Counted from the first letter of the stretch, positions 51,999-61,775 are shown. The stretch: DNA of 64,000 nucleotides from Planotetraspora phitsanulokensis (GCF_016863295.1 NZ_BOOP01000008.1:62001-126000); one strand, 5' to 3'. The notes: generated from the sequence alone by a model not told the origin. Numbers and translations are program-made.

Positions 51999-52197
51999 GA
52001 TCTTCTAGGTGACTGGCTGAGTGACTACAGCGGATCCTTACCCCTGGGTGCGGCTGAGATGGTGCAACCCCTATGCCTCGCGAAGAAGATGGACCCAAGA
52101 CCTCGTATCGGCCGTTCGGAAGTGTGGACCTCAAGTCACGGTCTTTCGGGGCACGCGATGATGACGCCATGAGATTCGGAACCGCATCCAGGCTGAC

Positions 52198-53004
52198 TCA
52201 GATGGCGATGAAGAATTCCAGCAGTTCTGGGGCGAGGGACTGAGGGGCCACGTTATGCGTCTCGTCCTCCAGGATTCTGTGCACCGCTCGGGGGACGGTC
52301 GCAGCGACCGACTTTCCCGCGTTGGTCATCCACGCAGGGCTGTTCTCGCCGATCAGCACGAGCGTGGGCTGCGTTATCGAGGTGAGAAGTTCGGTGGGCA
52401 GGGCGTTGCCCGGCCCCATGAGAGCAGCCTCGTACGCCAGGGTGTGAGCGATCGCTTCCACTCCTGACCAGGAGGAGTGGGCGCGCATCGCGGTCACCGT
52501 CTCGACGGGGACCTCGGCAGCCTCGACCATGAACAGCTCGGCCGCTTCCGCGCGCCGGCCTTGTCTGACCAGGATTTCCAGTCGCGATGCGAAGTCGTAC
52601 GACAGACTGGGTGCGCTGTCGTCAACGTGGTACGGAGGCTCCCACACAGCGAGTCTCGAGATGGCCGGGTTCCGGGCCGTGGCCTCCAGCGCCAGAGCGG
52701 CGCCGGAGGACCCACCGAAAACCATGGCCGACCCGCCCGCCGCCTCGATGAGGGCGGACAGGTCCTCGATCTCACGCTCAACGGCATACGGCTGGGTGTC
52801 GCCGCTTTCGCCGCGGCCACGACGGTCATAGTTGAAAACCGTGAACCATGGGGCCAGGGCGGCCGCTACGCCGCACAGCGTGGGATGGGTCTTGTCGGTG
52901 AACGCGCCGTGCACCAGGACGACCGCCGGCCCGACGCCGGATCGGTCGTACGCGATGGAGGTCCCGTCGGCCGAGGTCACCCTTCCGGTCATCATCTCGT
53001 TCAT
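52198..53004 (-). CDS. Alpha/beta hydrolase
   Basis: A 268-aa protein; ATG 53004 with AAGGA 9 nt upstream, though ATG 53013 is possible. Motifs: VVLVHGAFTDK (oxyanion), FNYDRRGRGESG, nucleophile elbow VFGGSSGAAL (Ser), LVLIGENS, and a C-terminal His in EDETHNVAP. It lies 14 nt downstream of the VOC gene on the same strand, so the two are probably co-transcribed. Substrate unknown. Confidence 0.84.
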   Translation of the reverse strand: MNEMMTGRVTSADGTSIAYDRSGVGPAVVLVHGAFTDKTHPTLCGVAAALAPWFTVFNYDRRGRGESGDTQPYAVEREIEDLSALIEAAGGSAMVFGGSSGAALALEATARNPAISRLAVWEPPYHVDDSAPSLSYDFASRLEILVRQGRRAEAAELFMVEAAEVPVETVTAMRAHSSWSGVEAIAHTLAYEAALMGPGNALPTELLTSITQPTLVLIGENSPAWMTNAGKSVAATVPRAVHRILEDETHNVAPQSLAPELLEFFIAI

Positions 53005-53017
53005 GGCGCGCATTCCT

Positions 53018-53410
53018 TCAGCCTGCCGATGCCACCAGGCACAGGGCCTCCCAGTGGTGGCCGTCGAGGTCGGTGAAACCGCGCTGGTACCGGTAGCCGT
53101 CATTCTTCGGATCGCCGACGGGGGCGCCACCCGCCGCGAGGGCCTTGTCGAACAACTCGTCGACCTGAGCGGGGTTCTCGACGCCCATGACCAGGATCAC
53201 CTGGGTGCTCTTGGTGGCGTCGGCGACATCCGTGCTCGCATACGTGGCGAACGTCGGCTCGGCCAGCAGCATGACCTGCGCGTGCTCATTGATCACCACG
53301 GACGCCATGTCGTCGGTCATGCCGAAGAACGTGAAGCCGAGGTCGGTGAAGAACTTCTTCGACCTGTCCAGGTCTCTGACCGGAAGATTGACAAACAGTA
53401 CGGTGGACAT
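53018..53410 (-). CDS. VOC-family (glyoxalase-like) protein
   Basis: A 130-aa protein. FVNLPVRDLDRSKKFFTDLGFTF opens the first beta-alpha-beta module and GYRYQRGFTDLDGHHWEALCL closes the second, as in glyoxalase/bleomycin-resistance proteins. The family binds metal or small molecules. It is divergently arranged with nothing and precedes the hydrolase; the AraC gene upstream on the same strand may control both. Confidence 0.86.
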   Translation of the reverse strand: MSTVLFVNLPVRDLDRSKKFFTDLGFTFFGMTDDMASVVINEHAQVMLLAEPTFATYASTDVADATKSTQVILVMGVENPAQVDELFDKALAAGGAPVGDPKNDGYRYQRGFTDLDGHHWEALCLVASAG

Positions 53411-53530
53411 CGCTGGAGCCTTCCCTGACGGTTGTTCGCGCCGGTTGGTGCGAACACCTTTATTCTGCGAATCCAGGCCCGCCGGGGCTTGGCTCTCGGT
53501 GCCAGCCGATTGACTTTCCGTGCCAGCCCC

Positions 53531-54505
53531 TCAGCCCGGTGGCATGAGGCAGGTGCGGCGGTACTCGGCGGGAGGCAATCCGTACGTGCGCCGGAACAAC
53601 CGGCTGAAGTGAGCCGAGTCCGGAAGGGCGTACCTGGACGCGATGACCCCGACGGGTACGTTGTGGAAGGCCGGGTCGGCCAGGTCTTTCCGGCAGCGTT
53701 CGAGACGCCGGTGCCGTATCCACGCGGCCACTGTGGTGTCCTGTGTCTCGAACAGTCGGTGCAGGTAACGCAAGGAGACATGGTGCGCGGCCGCGACGGT
53801 GCCGGGGGCCAGATCGGGTTCGCCCAGATGCTGCTCGATGAAGGTGTGGATGCGCAGCAGCAACGTTCGTGACCGTGACCCCTCCGAGAGCGTCTCGATC
53901 TGCTCGACGCGCTCGGCGATGGCCATGGTGACCAGGTCCATCACCACTGTGGACAGCCGGGCCGCGTTCGCGGGCTGGTAGGTCTCGAGATCCAGGGCCA
54001 CCCTGCGAAGCAGGGGGGCCGCGAGGGCGCCCGCCCCGCAATCTGGTGTGATCGGGACCGCGGTGAGCTTCGCGATGGAATCGAAGGGCAGGGCCAGCAT
54101 CGCACGCGGCAAGCCGAAAATCGCCAGATGCACCGCCGAGTCATAGGCCAGCTCGTACGGCCGGCCGAAGTCGTAGATTGCGAACTCTCCGCGTTTGAGC
54201 TGCGTGGACCTGCCGTCTTGCATCAGGGCGGGGCGTCCCGAGATCGCCAGCACCACTCGATAGAGGTCGGGGTTGTCGTGGCGGATCAGACCAGGTGTCC
54301 GGTGGACGCTGTGTGGCGTGGAGGTCTGCACCCTGCCGACACCCAAGGGGCCGAGTTGCCCCGCGCTGATCTCACCCCGTAACGGTGCGTCCCCCTCGAT
54401 CCGGAAATCGAGAGGACCGAGCGTGTCACAGACGATGCTTCGCCATTCGTCATATCGGCGCGCGGCGGGCACGTCACGAGTGCGGATCAGGATGCCCATC
54501 CTCAT
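53531..54505 (-). CDS. AraC-family transcriptional regulator
   Basis: A 324-aa protein, ATG 54505. The N-terminal AraC_binding_2 domain (GRVQTSTPHSVHRTP, FAIYDFGRPYELAY) is followed by the double HTH: IEQHLGEPDLAPGTVAAAHHVSLRYLHRLF and VGVIASRYALPDSAHFSRLFRRTYGLPPAEYRR. It is probably the local regulator of the VOC-hydrolase pair in this cassette. Confidence 0.88.
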   Translation of the reverse strand: MRMGILIRTRDVPAARRYDEWRSIVCDTLGPLDFRIEGDAPLRGEISAGQLGPLGVGRVQTSTPHSVHRTPGLIRHDNPDLYRVVLAISGRPALMQDGRSTQLKRGEFAIYDFGRPYELAYDSAVHLAIFGLPRAMLALPFDSIAKLTAVPITPDCGAGALAAPLLRRVALDLETYQPANAARLSTVVMDLVTMAIAERVEQIETLSEGSRSRTLLLRIHTFIEQHLGEPDLAPGTVAAAHHVSLRYLHRLFETQDTTVAAWIRHRRLERCRKDLADPAFHNVPVGVIASRYALPDSAHFSRLFRRTYGLPPAEYRRTCLMPPG

Positions 54506-54663
54506 CGCCCTCCGTTGCGGTTTATGGGTCGAGTCTCTGGCCGATTGTCCCTCGCCGAGATCTCAAACGCGACGAGTACGGCTTGGGCCATGAGGCGGTT
54601 GACTGGCTGATCGCTCTCGACAGTGCCGGCTTCCCGCATCGTGAGGGCAACCCTTCTCTTAAG

Positions 54664-54722
54664 GTGACCAACTGAGTGACAACCGCGGCGGAAGCCGGCG
54701 AACTTCAGCGAACACCGACGAA
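54664..54722 (+). promoter_or_regulatory. Arm-type repeat block upstream of tRNA-Ala fragment 4
   Basis: GTGACCAACTGAGTGACAAC (from 54664) and CAGCGAACACCGACGAA (from 54706) stand 115 and 73 bp before the att core at 54779, the same distances as at copy 2. Likely integrase arm sites. Confidence 0.55.
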
Positions 54723-54778
54723 TGCTTGCACCAGGTCAAGCACCACGAGACCGCACGTTCATGTGTTAGCGAATTGGC

Positions 54779-54823
54779 TTCGCATCGAAGGGGTCTGGGG
54801 TTCAAATCCTCATAGCTCCACCA
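54779..54823 (+). repeat. tRNA-Ala 3' fragment (att copy 4)
   Basis: A 45-bp copy of 46753-46797 with a single C-to-T change in the T-stem. The rightmost copy of the series, so it marks the outer border of the tRNA-Ala-linked accessory DNA. The downstream flank matches that of copy 3. Confidence 0.9.
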
Positions 54824-54831
54824 ACGTCAGA

Positions 54832-54863
54832 GGCCGGTTCCGCCCAGCGGGACCGGCCTTTCT
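54832..54863 (+). terminator. Terminator hairpin after att copy 4
   Basis: A 12-bp stem (GGCCGGTTCCGC / GCGGGACCGGCC, one T-G pair) with a CCA loop and TTTCT tail. The following stretch to 55196 holds no gene that I can support. Confidence 0.7.
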
Positions 54864-55196
54864 GATCTTCTGGGTGACTAAGCCAGGGCCCCTACAGTGC
54901 TACTGGCCCTATGGGATGCCGGGAGCTCTGGTCCTCGTGCCACTGATCGCGGCTCAGCGGACTCAGGTTCCGTGAGAGCCATCACGGGGCGCTGGCCGTC
55001 ATCGTGGAGGCGGGCCGCGGCGAGGGCGAGTCCCCGGAGTTGCCCTGTGCGATTGCGAGCAGAAAGTCAGTCGCTCAACAGCATTGCTTCATACTCTCGA
55101 AGAACCGATGACAGGTGAGCCGCGTCCAATACATCGGGATGGGTCTGGCGCCCTCTCGCAATGAGGGTCCGACCTTCGCGGCGGAAGAGGTCTGTC

Positions 55197-55634
55197 ATGG
55201 CCAACTACGACAATCACCGCGAGCGAGCAATGCTGCGGCGGATTGTGCTCGGACTGGTGGCTCTCGCACTCATAGTGATTTCAGGCACGGATATCAAGGA
55301 CCTGTGGTGGGTGCCACGATTCGGGACGGAGGCGCTTGCCACAGTCACCCAGATCGACCCTAAGACCATCCAGGTTAGGTTCACCGTAGACGAGCGCACA
55401 TATACGGCGTTCGCGAACGAGTATGAGGCCCTGCCGACTGAGGTGGGCGACATGATCATCATTCGCTATCTCATCCCAGCTGAGGGAATCGTCTGGGACA
55501 CCCGACTTTCACGGCCCACTCTGCAGTTGTTCTTCGCTGGCTTCTGGGGCCTTGTCGGACTCGGTGTCGCTGCCGGGGTTGTCATGGAATTCACCGGCCG
55601 TACGCTCTGGTGGGAGAGACTTTCAAAGCTGTGA
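55197..55634 (+). CDS. Small membrane protein (DUF3592-like)
   Basis: A 145-aa protein, ATG 55197 with GAAGAGG upstream. A transmembrane helix near residues 15-33 (IVLGLVALALIVISG), an extracytoplasmic beta domain (ATVTQIDPKTIQVRFTVDERTY, GDMIIIRYLIPAEG) and a second helix (LFFAGFWGLVGLGVAAGVVM) give the DUF3592-type layout. Function unknown. Confidence 0.65.
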   Translation: MANYDNHRERAMLRRIVLGLVALALIVISGTDIKDLWWVPRFGTEALATVTQIDPKTIQVRFTVDERTYTAFANEYEALPTEVGDMIIIRYLIPAEGIVWDTRLSRPTLQLFFAGFWGLVGLGVAAGVVMEFTGRTLWWERLSKL

Positions 55635-56220
55635 GGCGGATGCGGTCACCATACACGTGACCTTGGCTTCCAACTGATCTGGAAAAACCTCCGCTGTACC
55701 TCGACCTGTTACGACTTTCCATCCGTGGTCAAGCCGCCTTTGGCGGACAGTCGGTCGCCCAGGGGAGACGAGGGTGGAAGGGATCAGGAGGAGGCGGCAG
55801 TTCGACGAATTAGGAGTAGGCGGCCTGACGGCATTACGGCTTGTGCGGATGAAGGTCTCCCGATGGGTGGACGGTCATGGCCAGCAAACCCATGGTTCTC
55901 GCCGATTTCGAACACGGAAAGATCAGCTGAAAGTCGGTGCGACAGTAGCAATAGGAACTCCCTCCCAAAGGTGACATTGCATGTATTTGGACGCACAAAA
56001 ATGCGACACGATGATATTCGGTAATAACCGGACTGCGTCGACCGGTGTTATCAATAAAGCGATAAGTGGCAAGGCAAGAGTCGCTGGGCGTCGTTTGCTG
56101 CTCCGTGGGCGTGGCAATTAGGGCGATGCAAGATGATCCGCGACGGGCGGTCAAAGTCGGCATTTTCCGATCAATCTGGGGATGTCAGACGCCCCGCGGT
56201 GGAATTCCTTTCAAAGGGGA
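55635..56220. other. Gene-free stretch
   Basis: No supported gene. It becomes AT-richer after 55980, with TAATAACCGG and TATCAATAAAGCG, and probably contains the promoter of the beta-helix protein. No clear dyad or repeat is seen. Confidence 0.45.
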
Positions 56221-57882
56221 ATGAAGTTGCCCAAGCCCAGCAACCTACTCGGGGTCTTCACCATCAGTACCGTGTTGACCGCGGGTGCCATCGCCCTGGG
56301 TGGCGTCACCACCACCACCACCTCCGCCGGCGCCGCCACCGAAGGCGTCCCTGGCCGCTCAGTCATTCGCCACCAGGCCGTCCTCTCCAATCCCACTCCA
56401 GGTCCCACCAAGAACAGGAACAAGAACAAAAACAGGCACAAGCAGCGTCAGCACGCGCGCGAACACGAGGGCCAGGACCAGCACCTTCTGCGCGACTTCA
56501 CTCAAGTCGTAACACCGTTGCAAAAGACGCAATCGGAGGCTTCGCCTAGCCAGAGCAACCACTCGACGGCCAGTTCCGCAGCCAGCGCTCCCGTGTCCGT
56601 GGAGTGCTCCGTTCCGGCTCTCGTCGAGGCAATCACAAACGCCAACGACTCACCGGGCCCCGACACGATCAACCTGCCCCGCAAGTGCGTCTTCCGGCTG
56701 GTGGCCCCTGATGCCACCAACCCCGCCAACGGCCTGCCGGCCATCACCAGCGACATCACCATCAACGGCAACGACGCGACGATCACGCGTGACCAGTCCG
56801 CCCCCGCCTTCCGCATCCTCTTCGTCGCCGGTACGGGCAACCTGACGCTCAACAAGGTCACCATCAGCGGCGGCAAGGCGACGGACTGCCCCGGTGTCCC
56901 TGTCCCTCCCAATCCCCCTGGGATTGTCTGCGGTGGCGGTATCAACAACCAAGGCACCCTGACGATGAACCACAGTCGGGTGGTCCACAACACCGCCGTC
57001 TCTGATGTCTTCGCCGAAGGCGGCGGCATCGACAATGACGGCACGGCGAGCGTGAACGACACCGAGGTCAGCGGCAACGCCGTCGAATACACCGGCACCG
57101 AACCGATGAGCGGCGCCTTTGGCGGCGGGATCGCCAGCGACGGCCCGATGACGCTCACCTACAGCCGGGTGAGCGGCAACACCGTCCGCGTCACCGGGAA
57201 CACCGACAGCTTCGCGCTCGGCGCCGGGTATGCCGCGTTCAACGAAACGACGATCGACCACAGCACGATCAGCGACAACCACGCCAGTGCCCCGGGCGGC
57301 ACCGCGCGCGGCGCGTTGACCAGCGCGCTCGACATGACCGTGACCGACACCGTCATCCGGGACAACACCGCCAGCGCCCCGGGCGGCACCGTGACCGGCG
57401 GCGGAGTCGCATTCAGCGGCACCATGCTCATGACCCGCACTCGCGTCATCGGCAATCACGCCACCACCGAAGGCGGCAACGCGTTGGGCGGCGGGATCCG
57501 GATTGCGCCCGGAGGACAGCTCACATTGCGCGACAGCACAGTGAGTGGCAACACCGTTAGTGCCCGCGGCGGCGGCAGCGCCGTGGGCGGCGGCATCGAC
57601 AACTCTGCCACCCCCGCCGGCGGCACCCTGATAAGCGAGCGTTCGAAGATCGTCGAGAACACCGCCGAGGCTCCGGACGGCGGCACGGCCCGCGGCGGGG
57701 GCATCTTCAACGACATCGGCTCGACGACCCTGACCGACAGCACTGTCACCGGCAACACAGCTGGGGACGGGGGCGGCATCTTCGAAGCCTCCGGCACGGT
57801 CACGCTCAACAACAGTGTGGTCAGGGATAATCAGCCGAACAACTGCGCCCCACCGGGCAGCGTTCCCGGCTGCACCGGCTGA
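56221..57882 (+). CDS. Secreted right-handed parallel beta-helix protein
   Basis: A 553-aa protein. ATG 56221 gives a signal peptide (LLGVFTISTVLTAGAIALGG, then TSAGA), but the AAAGGGGA directly before it is too close for a ribosome binding site; ATG 56182 is an alternative. After a basic linker rich in N, K, R, Q and H, from about residue 130 it contains many repeats such as VTISGGKAT, VVHNTAVSD, TEVSGNAVE, STVSGNTVSARGGG with GGGI turns, typical of parallel beta-helix/polymorphic outer-layer proteins. No catalytic pectate-lyase residues are evident. Probably surface or secreted. Confidence 0.78.
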   Translation: MKLPKPSNLLGVFTISTVLTAGAIALGGVTTTTTSAGAATEGVPGRSVIRHQAVLSNPTPGPTKNRNKNKNRHKQRQHAREHEGQDQHLLRDFTQVVTPLQKTQSEASPSQSNHSTASSAASAPVSVECSVPALVEAITNANDSPGPDTINLPRKCVFRLVAPDATNPANGLPAITSDITINGNDATITRDQSAPAFRILFVAGTGNLTLNKVTISGGKATDCPGVPVPPNPPGIVCGGGINNQGTLTMNHSRVVHNTAVSDVFAEGGGIDNDGTASVNDTEVSGNAVEYTGTEPMSGAFGGGIASDGPMTLTYSRVSGNTVRVTGNTDSFALGAGYAAFNETTIDHSTISDNHASAPGGTARGALTSALDMTVTDTVIRDNTASAPGGTVTGGGVAFSGTMLMTRTRVIGNHATTEGGNALGGGIRIAPGGQLTLRDSTVSGNTVSARGGGSAVGGGIDNSATPAGGTLISERSKIVENTAEAPDGGTARGGGIFNDIGSTTLTDSTVTGNTAGDGGGIFEASGTVTLNNSVVRDNQPNNCAPPGSVPGCTG

Positions 57883-57894
57883 ACGAACCCGTTG

Positions 57895-57928
57895 CCGAGG
57901 CCCGTACCACACGTGGTACGGGCCTCGG
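57895..57928 (+). terminator. Perfect 16-bp hairpin downstream of beta-helix gene
   Basis: CCGAGGCCCGTACCAC and its exact complement are separated by 2 nt, 12 nt after the stop. There is no T-run, as is common in actinomycete terminators. It separates the beta-helix gene from the sigma-factor gene. Confidence 0.8.
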
Positions 57929-58077
57929 CCGTAACGAAGACTCCGCCACAGCAACCGCAACCGTCCGCCACCGGATCCGTCACTGGATCAGCCATGCCGA
58001 CCGACCCTAGTGATGAGTTGTCGCGCCCGCACCCGTCACACCTACGACGGGACACGACGAGGCGGAAGGATGACGTG

Positions 58078-59076
58078 ATGAGTGCGGACACGCGGCTGGA
58101 GGAACTGGGCGTGAGCGGTCTGGGCGAGGTCGACGAGCCGGCGTTCGCGGGGCTGGCGGAGCGGCACCGGCGGGAGCTGCACGTGCACTGCTACCGGATG
58201 CTCGGGTCGTTCGAGGACGCCGAGGACACCGTGCAGGAGACGTTCCTCCGTGCCTGGCGGCGGCGGGAGACCTTCGAGGGGCGGTCGACGTTCCGGGCCT
58301 GGCTGTACCGGATCGCCACCAACGCCTGCCTGGATCTGCTCGCCAAGTGCCGCCCGGAGCCTGCGACCGGCGGCGAGGTGCTGTGGCTGCAGCCCTACCC
58401 GGACCGGCTGCTCGACGAGCTGCCCGCGGGCGACGCGGACGAGCCGGAGACCGTCGCCGTCGCGCGGGAGACGATCGAGCTGGCGTACCTGGTCGCAGTC
58501 CAGCACCTCGCGCCGCGCCCGCGGGCCGTGCTGATCCTGCGGGACGTGCTCGGCTGGCCGGCGAAGGACGTCGCGGAGCTCCTCGGGGACTCCGTCAACT
58601 CCGTGAACAGCGCGCTGCAGCGGGCCCGCGCCGGCATGCGGGAGCACCTGCCCGCCGAGCGGCAGGACTGGACCGGCGGCGAGGAGGACGCCGGGACGCG
58701 CGAGCTGGTGCGCCGCTATACCGACGCCAGCGTGGCCACGGACGTCGACGGGCTCGCCGCACTGCTGCGGGACGACGTCCGCTGCTCGATGCCGCCCACG
58801 CCGGGCCTGTACGTCGGCCGCGACACGGTGGTGAACGACTGGGTCGAGAGCGGCTTCGAGGGCATGAAGCACCTGCGCGCCGTCCTCACCTCCGTGAACC
58901 GGCAGCCCGCCGTCGCCTTCTACCAATGGCGGAAGCGGGAGGGCGCGTATCTGCCATTGACGATCGACGTCCTGCGCGTCACCGGCGGGGCGATCACCGA
59001 GATCGTCACGTTCCACGACGACCAGTTTCCGCGGCTCGGGCTGCCGGAGCGCCTGCCGGCGGACGGCACGGAGTAG
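58078..59076 (+). CDS. SigG-type ECF sigma factor with SnoaL-like C-terminal domain
   Basis: A 332-aa protein, ATG 58078 with GGAAGGA upstream. Sigma2: HCYRMLGSFEDAEDTVQETFLRAWRR and TFRAWLYRIATNACLDLL. Sigma4: LAPRPRAVLILRDVLGWPAKDVAELLGDSVNSVNSALQRAR. Residues about 215-325 form a SnoaL-like ketosteroid-isomerase fold (YTDASVATDVDGLAALLRDDV, FYQWRKREGAYLP), the arrangement of the SigG/SigX5 group. There is no anti-sigma gene; the C-terminal domain is thought to control activity in such factors. Confidence 0.87.
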   Translation: MSADTRLEELGVSGLGEVDEPAFAGLAERHRRELHVHCYRMLGSFEDAEDTVQETFLRAWRRRETFEGRSTFRAWLYRIATNACLDLLAKCRPEPATGGEVLWLQPYPDRLLDELPAGDADEPETVAVARETIELAYLVAVQHLAPRPRAVLILRDVLGWPAKDVAELLGDSVNSVNSALQRARAGMREHLPAERQDWTGGEEDAGTRELVRRYTDASVATDVDGLAALLRDDVRCSMPPTPGLYVGRDTVVNDWVESGFEGMKHLRAVLTSVNRQPAVAFYQWRKREGAYLPLTIDVLRVTGGAITEIVTFHDDQFPRLGLPERLPADGTE

Positions 59077-59081
59077 TCCCG

Positions 59082-59351
59082 GTGCGGACGCTCGCGCTGC
59101 GCGGTGGCGCGCGTGTCGCGGTGGTCGCGGCGGAGTAGTGCGACGCGTTCGGCGTCGTCACCCGCGGGCGGGTGCAGCTGGAGCTGCGCGACGGCGAGCC
59201 CGGGCCGGTCCTCGGACGCGACGCCGGGTTCTGGCTCCGCGGCACCGGCGTCCGCGCCCTGCGGAACCCCGGCCGTCGCACGGCGAGGGTGCGCATCGTC
59301 ACGCGCAGGGCCAGGACCGTCACATGCCCCTTTACGCCAGTTACCGAATGA
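59082..59351 (+). pseudogene. Small frame broken by an in-frame TAG
   Basis: From GTG 59082, 5 nt after the sigma-factor stop, the frame reads VRTLALRGGARVAVVAAE, then TAG at 59136, then CDAFGVVTRGRVQLELRDG and GFWLRGTGVRALRNPGRR to TGA 59349. Codon use and beta-rich pattern stay coding-like across the stop, so it looks like a small cupin-like gene with a recent nonsense mutation, or a sequencing error. Family not certain. Confidence 0.5.
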
Positions 59352-59363
59352 TGGAGGAACGAC

Positions 59364-59819
59364 ATGAACAGCATGAATGACACCGGGGTCGTCGCAGGCC
59401 CGGCATCGGGCCAGACCAGCCGCACGCACCGACTCCGTGGGCTCGCCGTCACCGGCTTCATTGCCGCGCTCGCAGCGATGGTGGCCACCACCCTCGCCGC
59501 TGCGCTTGCCCAGGCCGTTGGCGTCGACTTCGAGGTCCCCGATGGTGGCGAGACGATCCCGTTGCCCGGGTTCGCCGTCGTGACCGGCTTCTTCTCGGTC
59601 GTGGGCATCGTCATTGCCGTCGCTCTTCTTCGTTGGAGCGCTCGCCCTGCCGAGCGATTCGTGTGGACGGCAGTGTCGCTGACCGCGATCTCGTTGGTCC
59701 CGCCTCTGCTCTCCGGGGCAAACGCCGCCACCATCACCGCCCTCCTCGGGCTTCACCTCGTCCCTGCGGCGGTGATGATCCCCATCCTGACGCGGGGCCT
59801 CCGCGCCCGGACCGATTGA
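59364..59819 (+). CDS. DUF6069-family membrane protein
   Basis: A 151-aa protein, ATG 59364 with GGAGGAACG upstream. Four hydrophobic segments (LAVTGFIAALAAMVATTLAAAL, FAVVTGFFSVVGIVIAVALL, VWTAVSLTAISLVPPLL, LLGLHLVPAAVMIPIL) match actinobacterial DUF6069 proteins. Function unknown. It may be expressed with the sigma-factor gene. Confidence 0.72.
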   Translation: MNSMNDTGVVAGPASGQTSRTHRLRGLAVTGFIAALAAMVATTLAAALAQAVGVDFEVPDGGETIPLPGFAVVTGFFSVVGIVIAVALLRWSARPAERFVWTAVSLTAISLVPPLLSGANAATITALLGLHLVPAAVMIPILTRGLRARTD

Positions 59820-59925
59820 CGATCCCGCAACGGGACAACGCGCGGCGCAAGGGCCGTGCGCGAGCGCACTACCCCGTGTAGCGGCTCGTCGAACGCGGCC
59901 GGCCTCGCATGGAGCGCAACGCTCT

Positions 59926-60711
59926 TCAGCCATGGGTACGGCGGCGGAACAGCCGGGCGGCGAAGATGAACGAGCAGGTCAGCAGGCCGACGCACCAGGC
60001 GAGTGCGATCCAGCCGGTGGTGCCGATCGGGGTCCCGGTCAGCAGGCCACGGACGGTCTCGATCACCGGGGTGATCGGCTGGTTCTCACTCACCGCGTGC
60101 AGGAACGAGGGCATGGTGTTCGTCGGCACGAACGCGCTGCTGAGGTAGGGCAGGAACAGCATGAGGAAGCTCAACGTGCTGGCCGATTCCACGGATTTCG
60201 CGATCACGCCGAGCCCGGCCGCCAGCCAGGACAGCGCGAGCACGTAAAGCAGGAGCAGACCGGCCGCTTGCACCCAGTCGGTGACCGCCGCGTCAGGGCG
60301 GAAGCCCATCGCGATGGCGGCGCCGATGACGACGGTGGTGGACAACAGGTTCCGGGCGACGCTGGCGGTGACGTGTCCTGTGAGGACGGCGGAGCTGCGG
60401 ATCGGCAACGTGCGCAGCCGGTCGATCATGCCGCTGGTCATGTCGTCCGCGACGGACATCGCGGTGGACGCGGCGCCGTAGCCGGTGCACAGCAGGATGA
60501 TGCCGGGCACCACGTAGTTGATGTACTGGGTGCCGGTGTTGATGGCCCCGCCGAAGACGTAGACGAACAGCGACATCATCAGCAGCGGCAGGACGATCGA
60601 CATGACGAGTGTGTCGACGTTGCGGCGGCTGAGCCGGATGCTGCGGCCGATCATGGTGAGGGAGTCGCTCACGGCGTTGCGGGCGCCGCCGTGCACAGCG
60701 GTGGTGGCCAT
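59926..60711 (-). CDS. ABC-2 type exporter permease (DrrB-like)
   Basis: A 261-aa protein, ATG 60711 with AAAGGAGC upstream. Six hydrophobic segments including LVMSIVLPLLMMSLFVYVFGGA, VPGIILLCTGYGAAST and LLLLYVLALSWLAAGLGVIA, with the ABC-2 signature ENQPITPVIETVRGLLTG near the C-terminus. It is the membrane half of a drug-export system with the ATPase 25 nt upstream. Confidence 0.88.
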   Translation of the reverse strand: MATTAVHGGARNAVSDSLTMIGRSIRLSRRNVDTLVMSIVLPLLMMSLFVYVFGGAINTGTQYINYVVPGIILLCTGYGAASTAMSVADDMTSGMIDRLRTLPIRSSAVLTGHVTASVARNLLSTTVVIGAAIAMGFRPDAAVTDWVQAAGLLLLYVLALSWLAAGLGVIAKSVESASTLSFLMLFLPYLSSAFVPTNTMPSFLHAVSENQPITPVIETVRGLLTGTPIGTTGWIALAWCVGLLTCSFIFAARLFRRRTHG

Positions 60712-60736
60712 GGTCGTGCTCCTTTCGAGAGCCGGG

Positions 60737-61666
<930 letters not shown>

Positions 61667-61694
61667 CCTCGCTCCCCGGATGTGGCGGTGTATT

Positions 61695-61730
61695 GCGTAT
61701 GGTATACGCTTAAGAGCGTAGCTCATACGC
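61695..61730. promoter_or_regulatory. Two 15-bp TetR operators, 21 bp apart
   Basis: GCGTATGGTATACGC (61695-61709, perfect 6-3-6 palindrome) and GCGTAGCTCATACGC (61716-61730, one mismatch). The 21-bp period is two helical turns, so two dimers could bind on the same face. They lie between the DrrA-like start and the TetR start and overlap the likely divergent promoters. Confidence 0.75.
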
Positions 61731-61775
61731 ATTGGAATCGAGGAGGGATGTTCCTAGACTGTGTCCGTACTCGCG

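Noticed and set aside
50851-54823. tRNA-Ala fragments as extra tRNA genes
   Set aside because: The three copies lack the acceptor 5' strand and D-arm, so they cannot fold as tRNAs; they are att remnants.
58042-59016. 324-residue open frame opposite the sigma-factor gene
   Set aside because: No ribosome binding site or domain; the sense strand encodes an ECF sigma factor.
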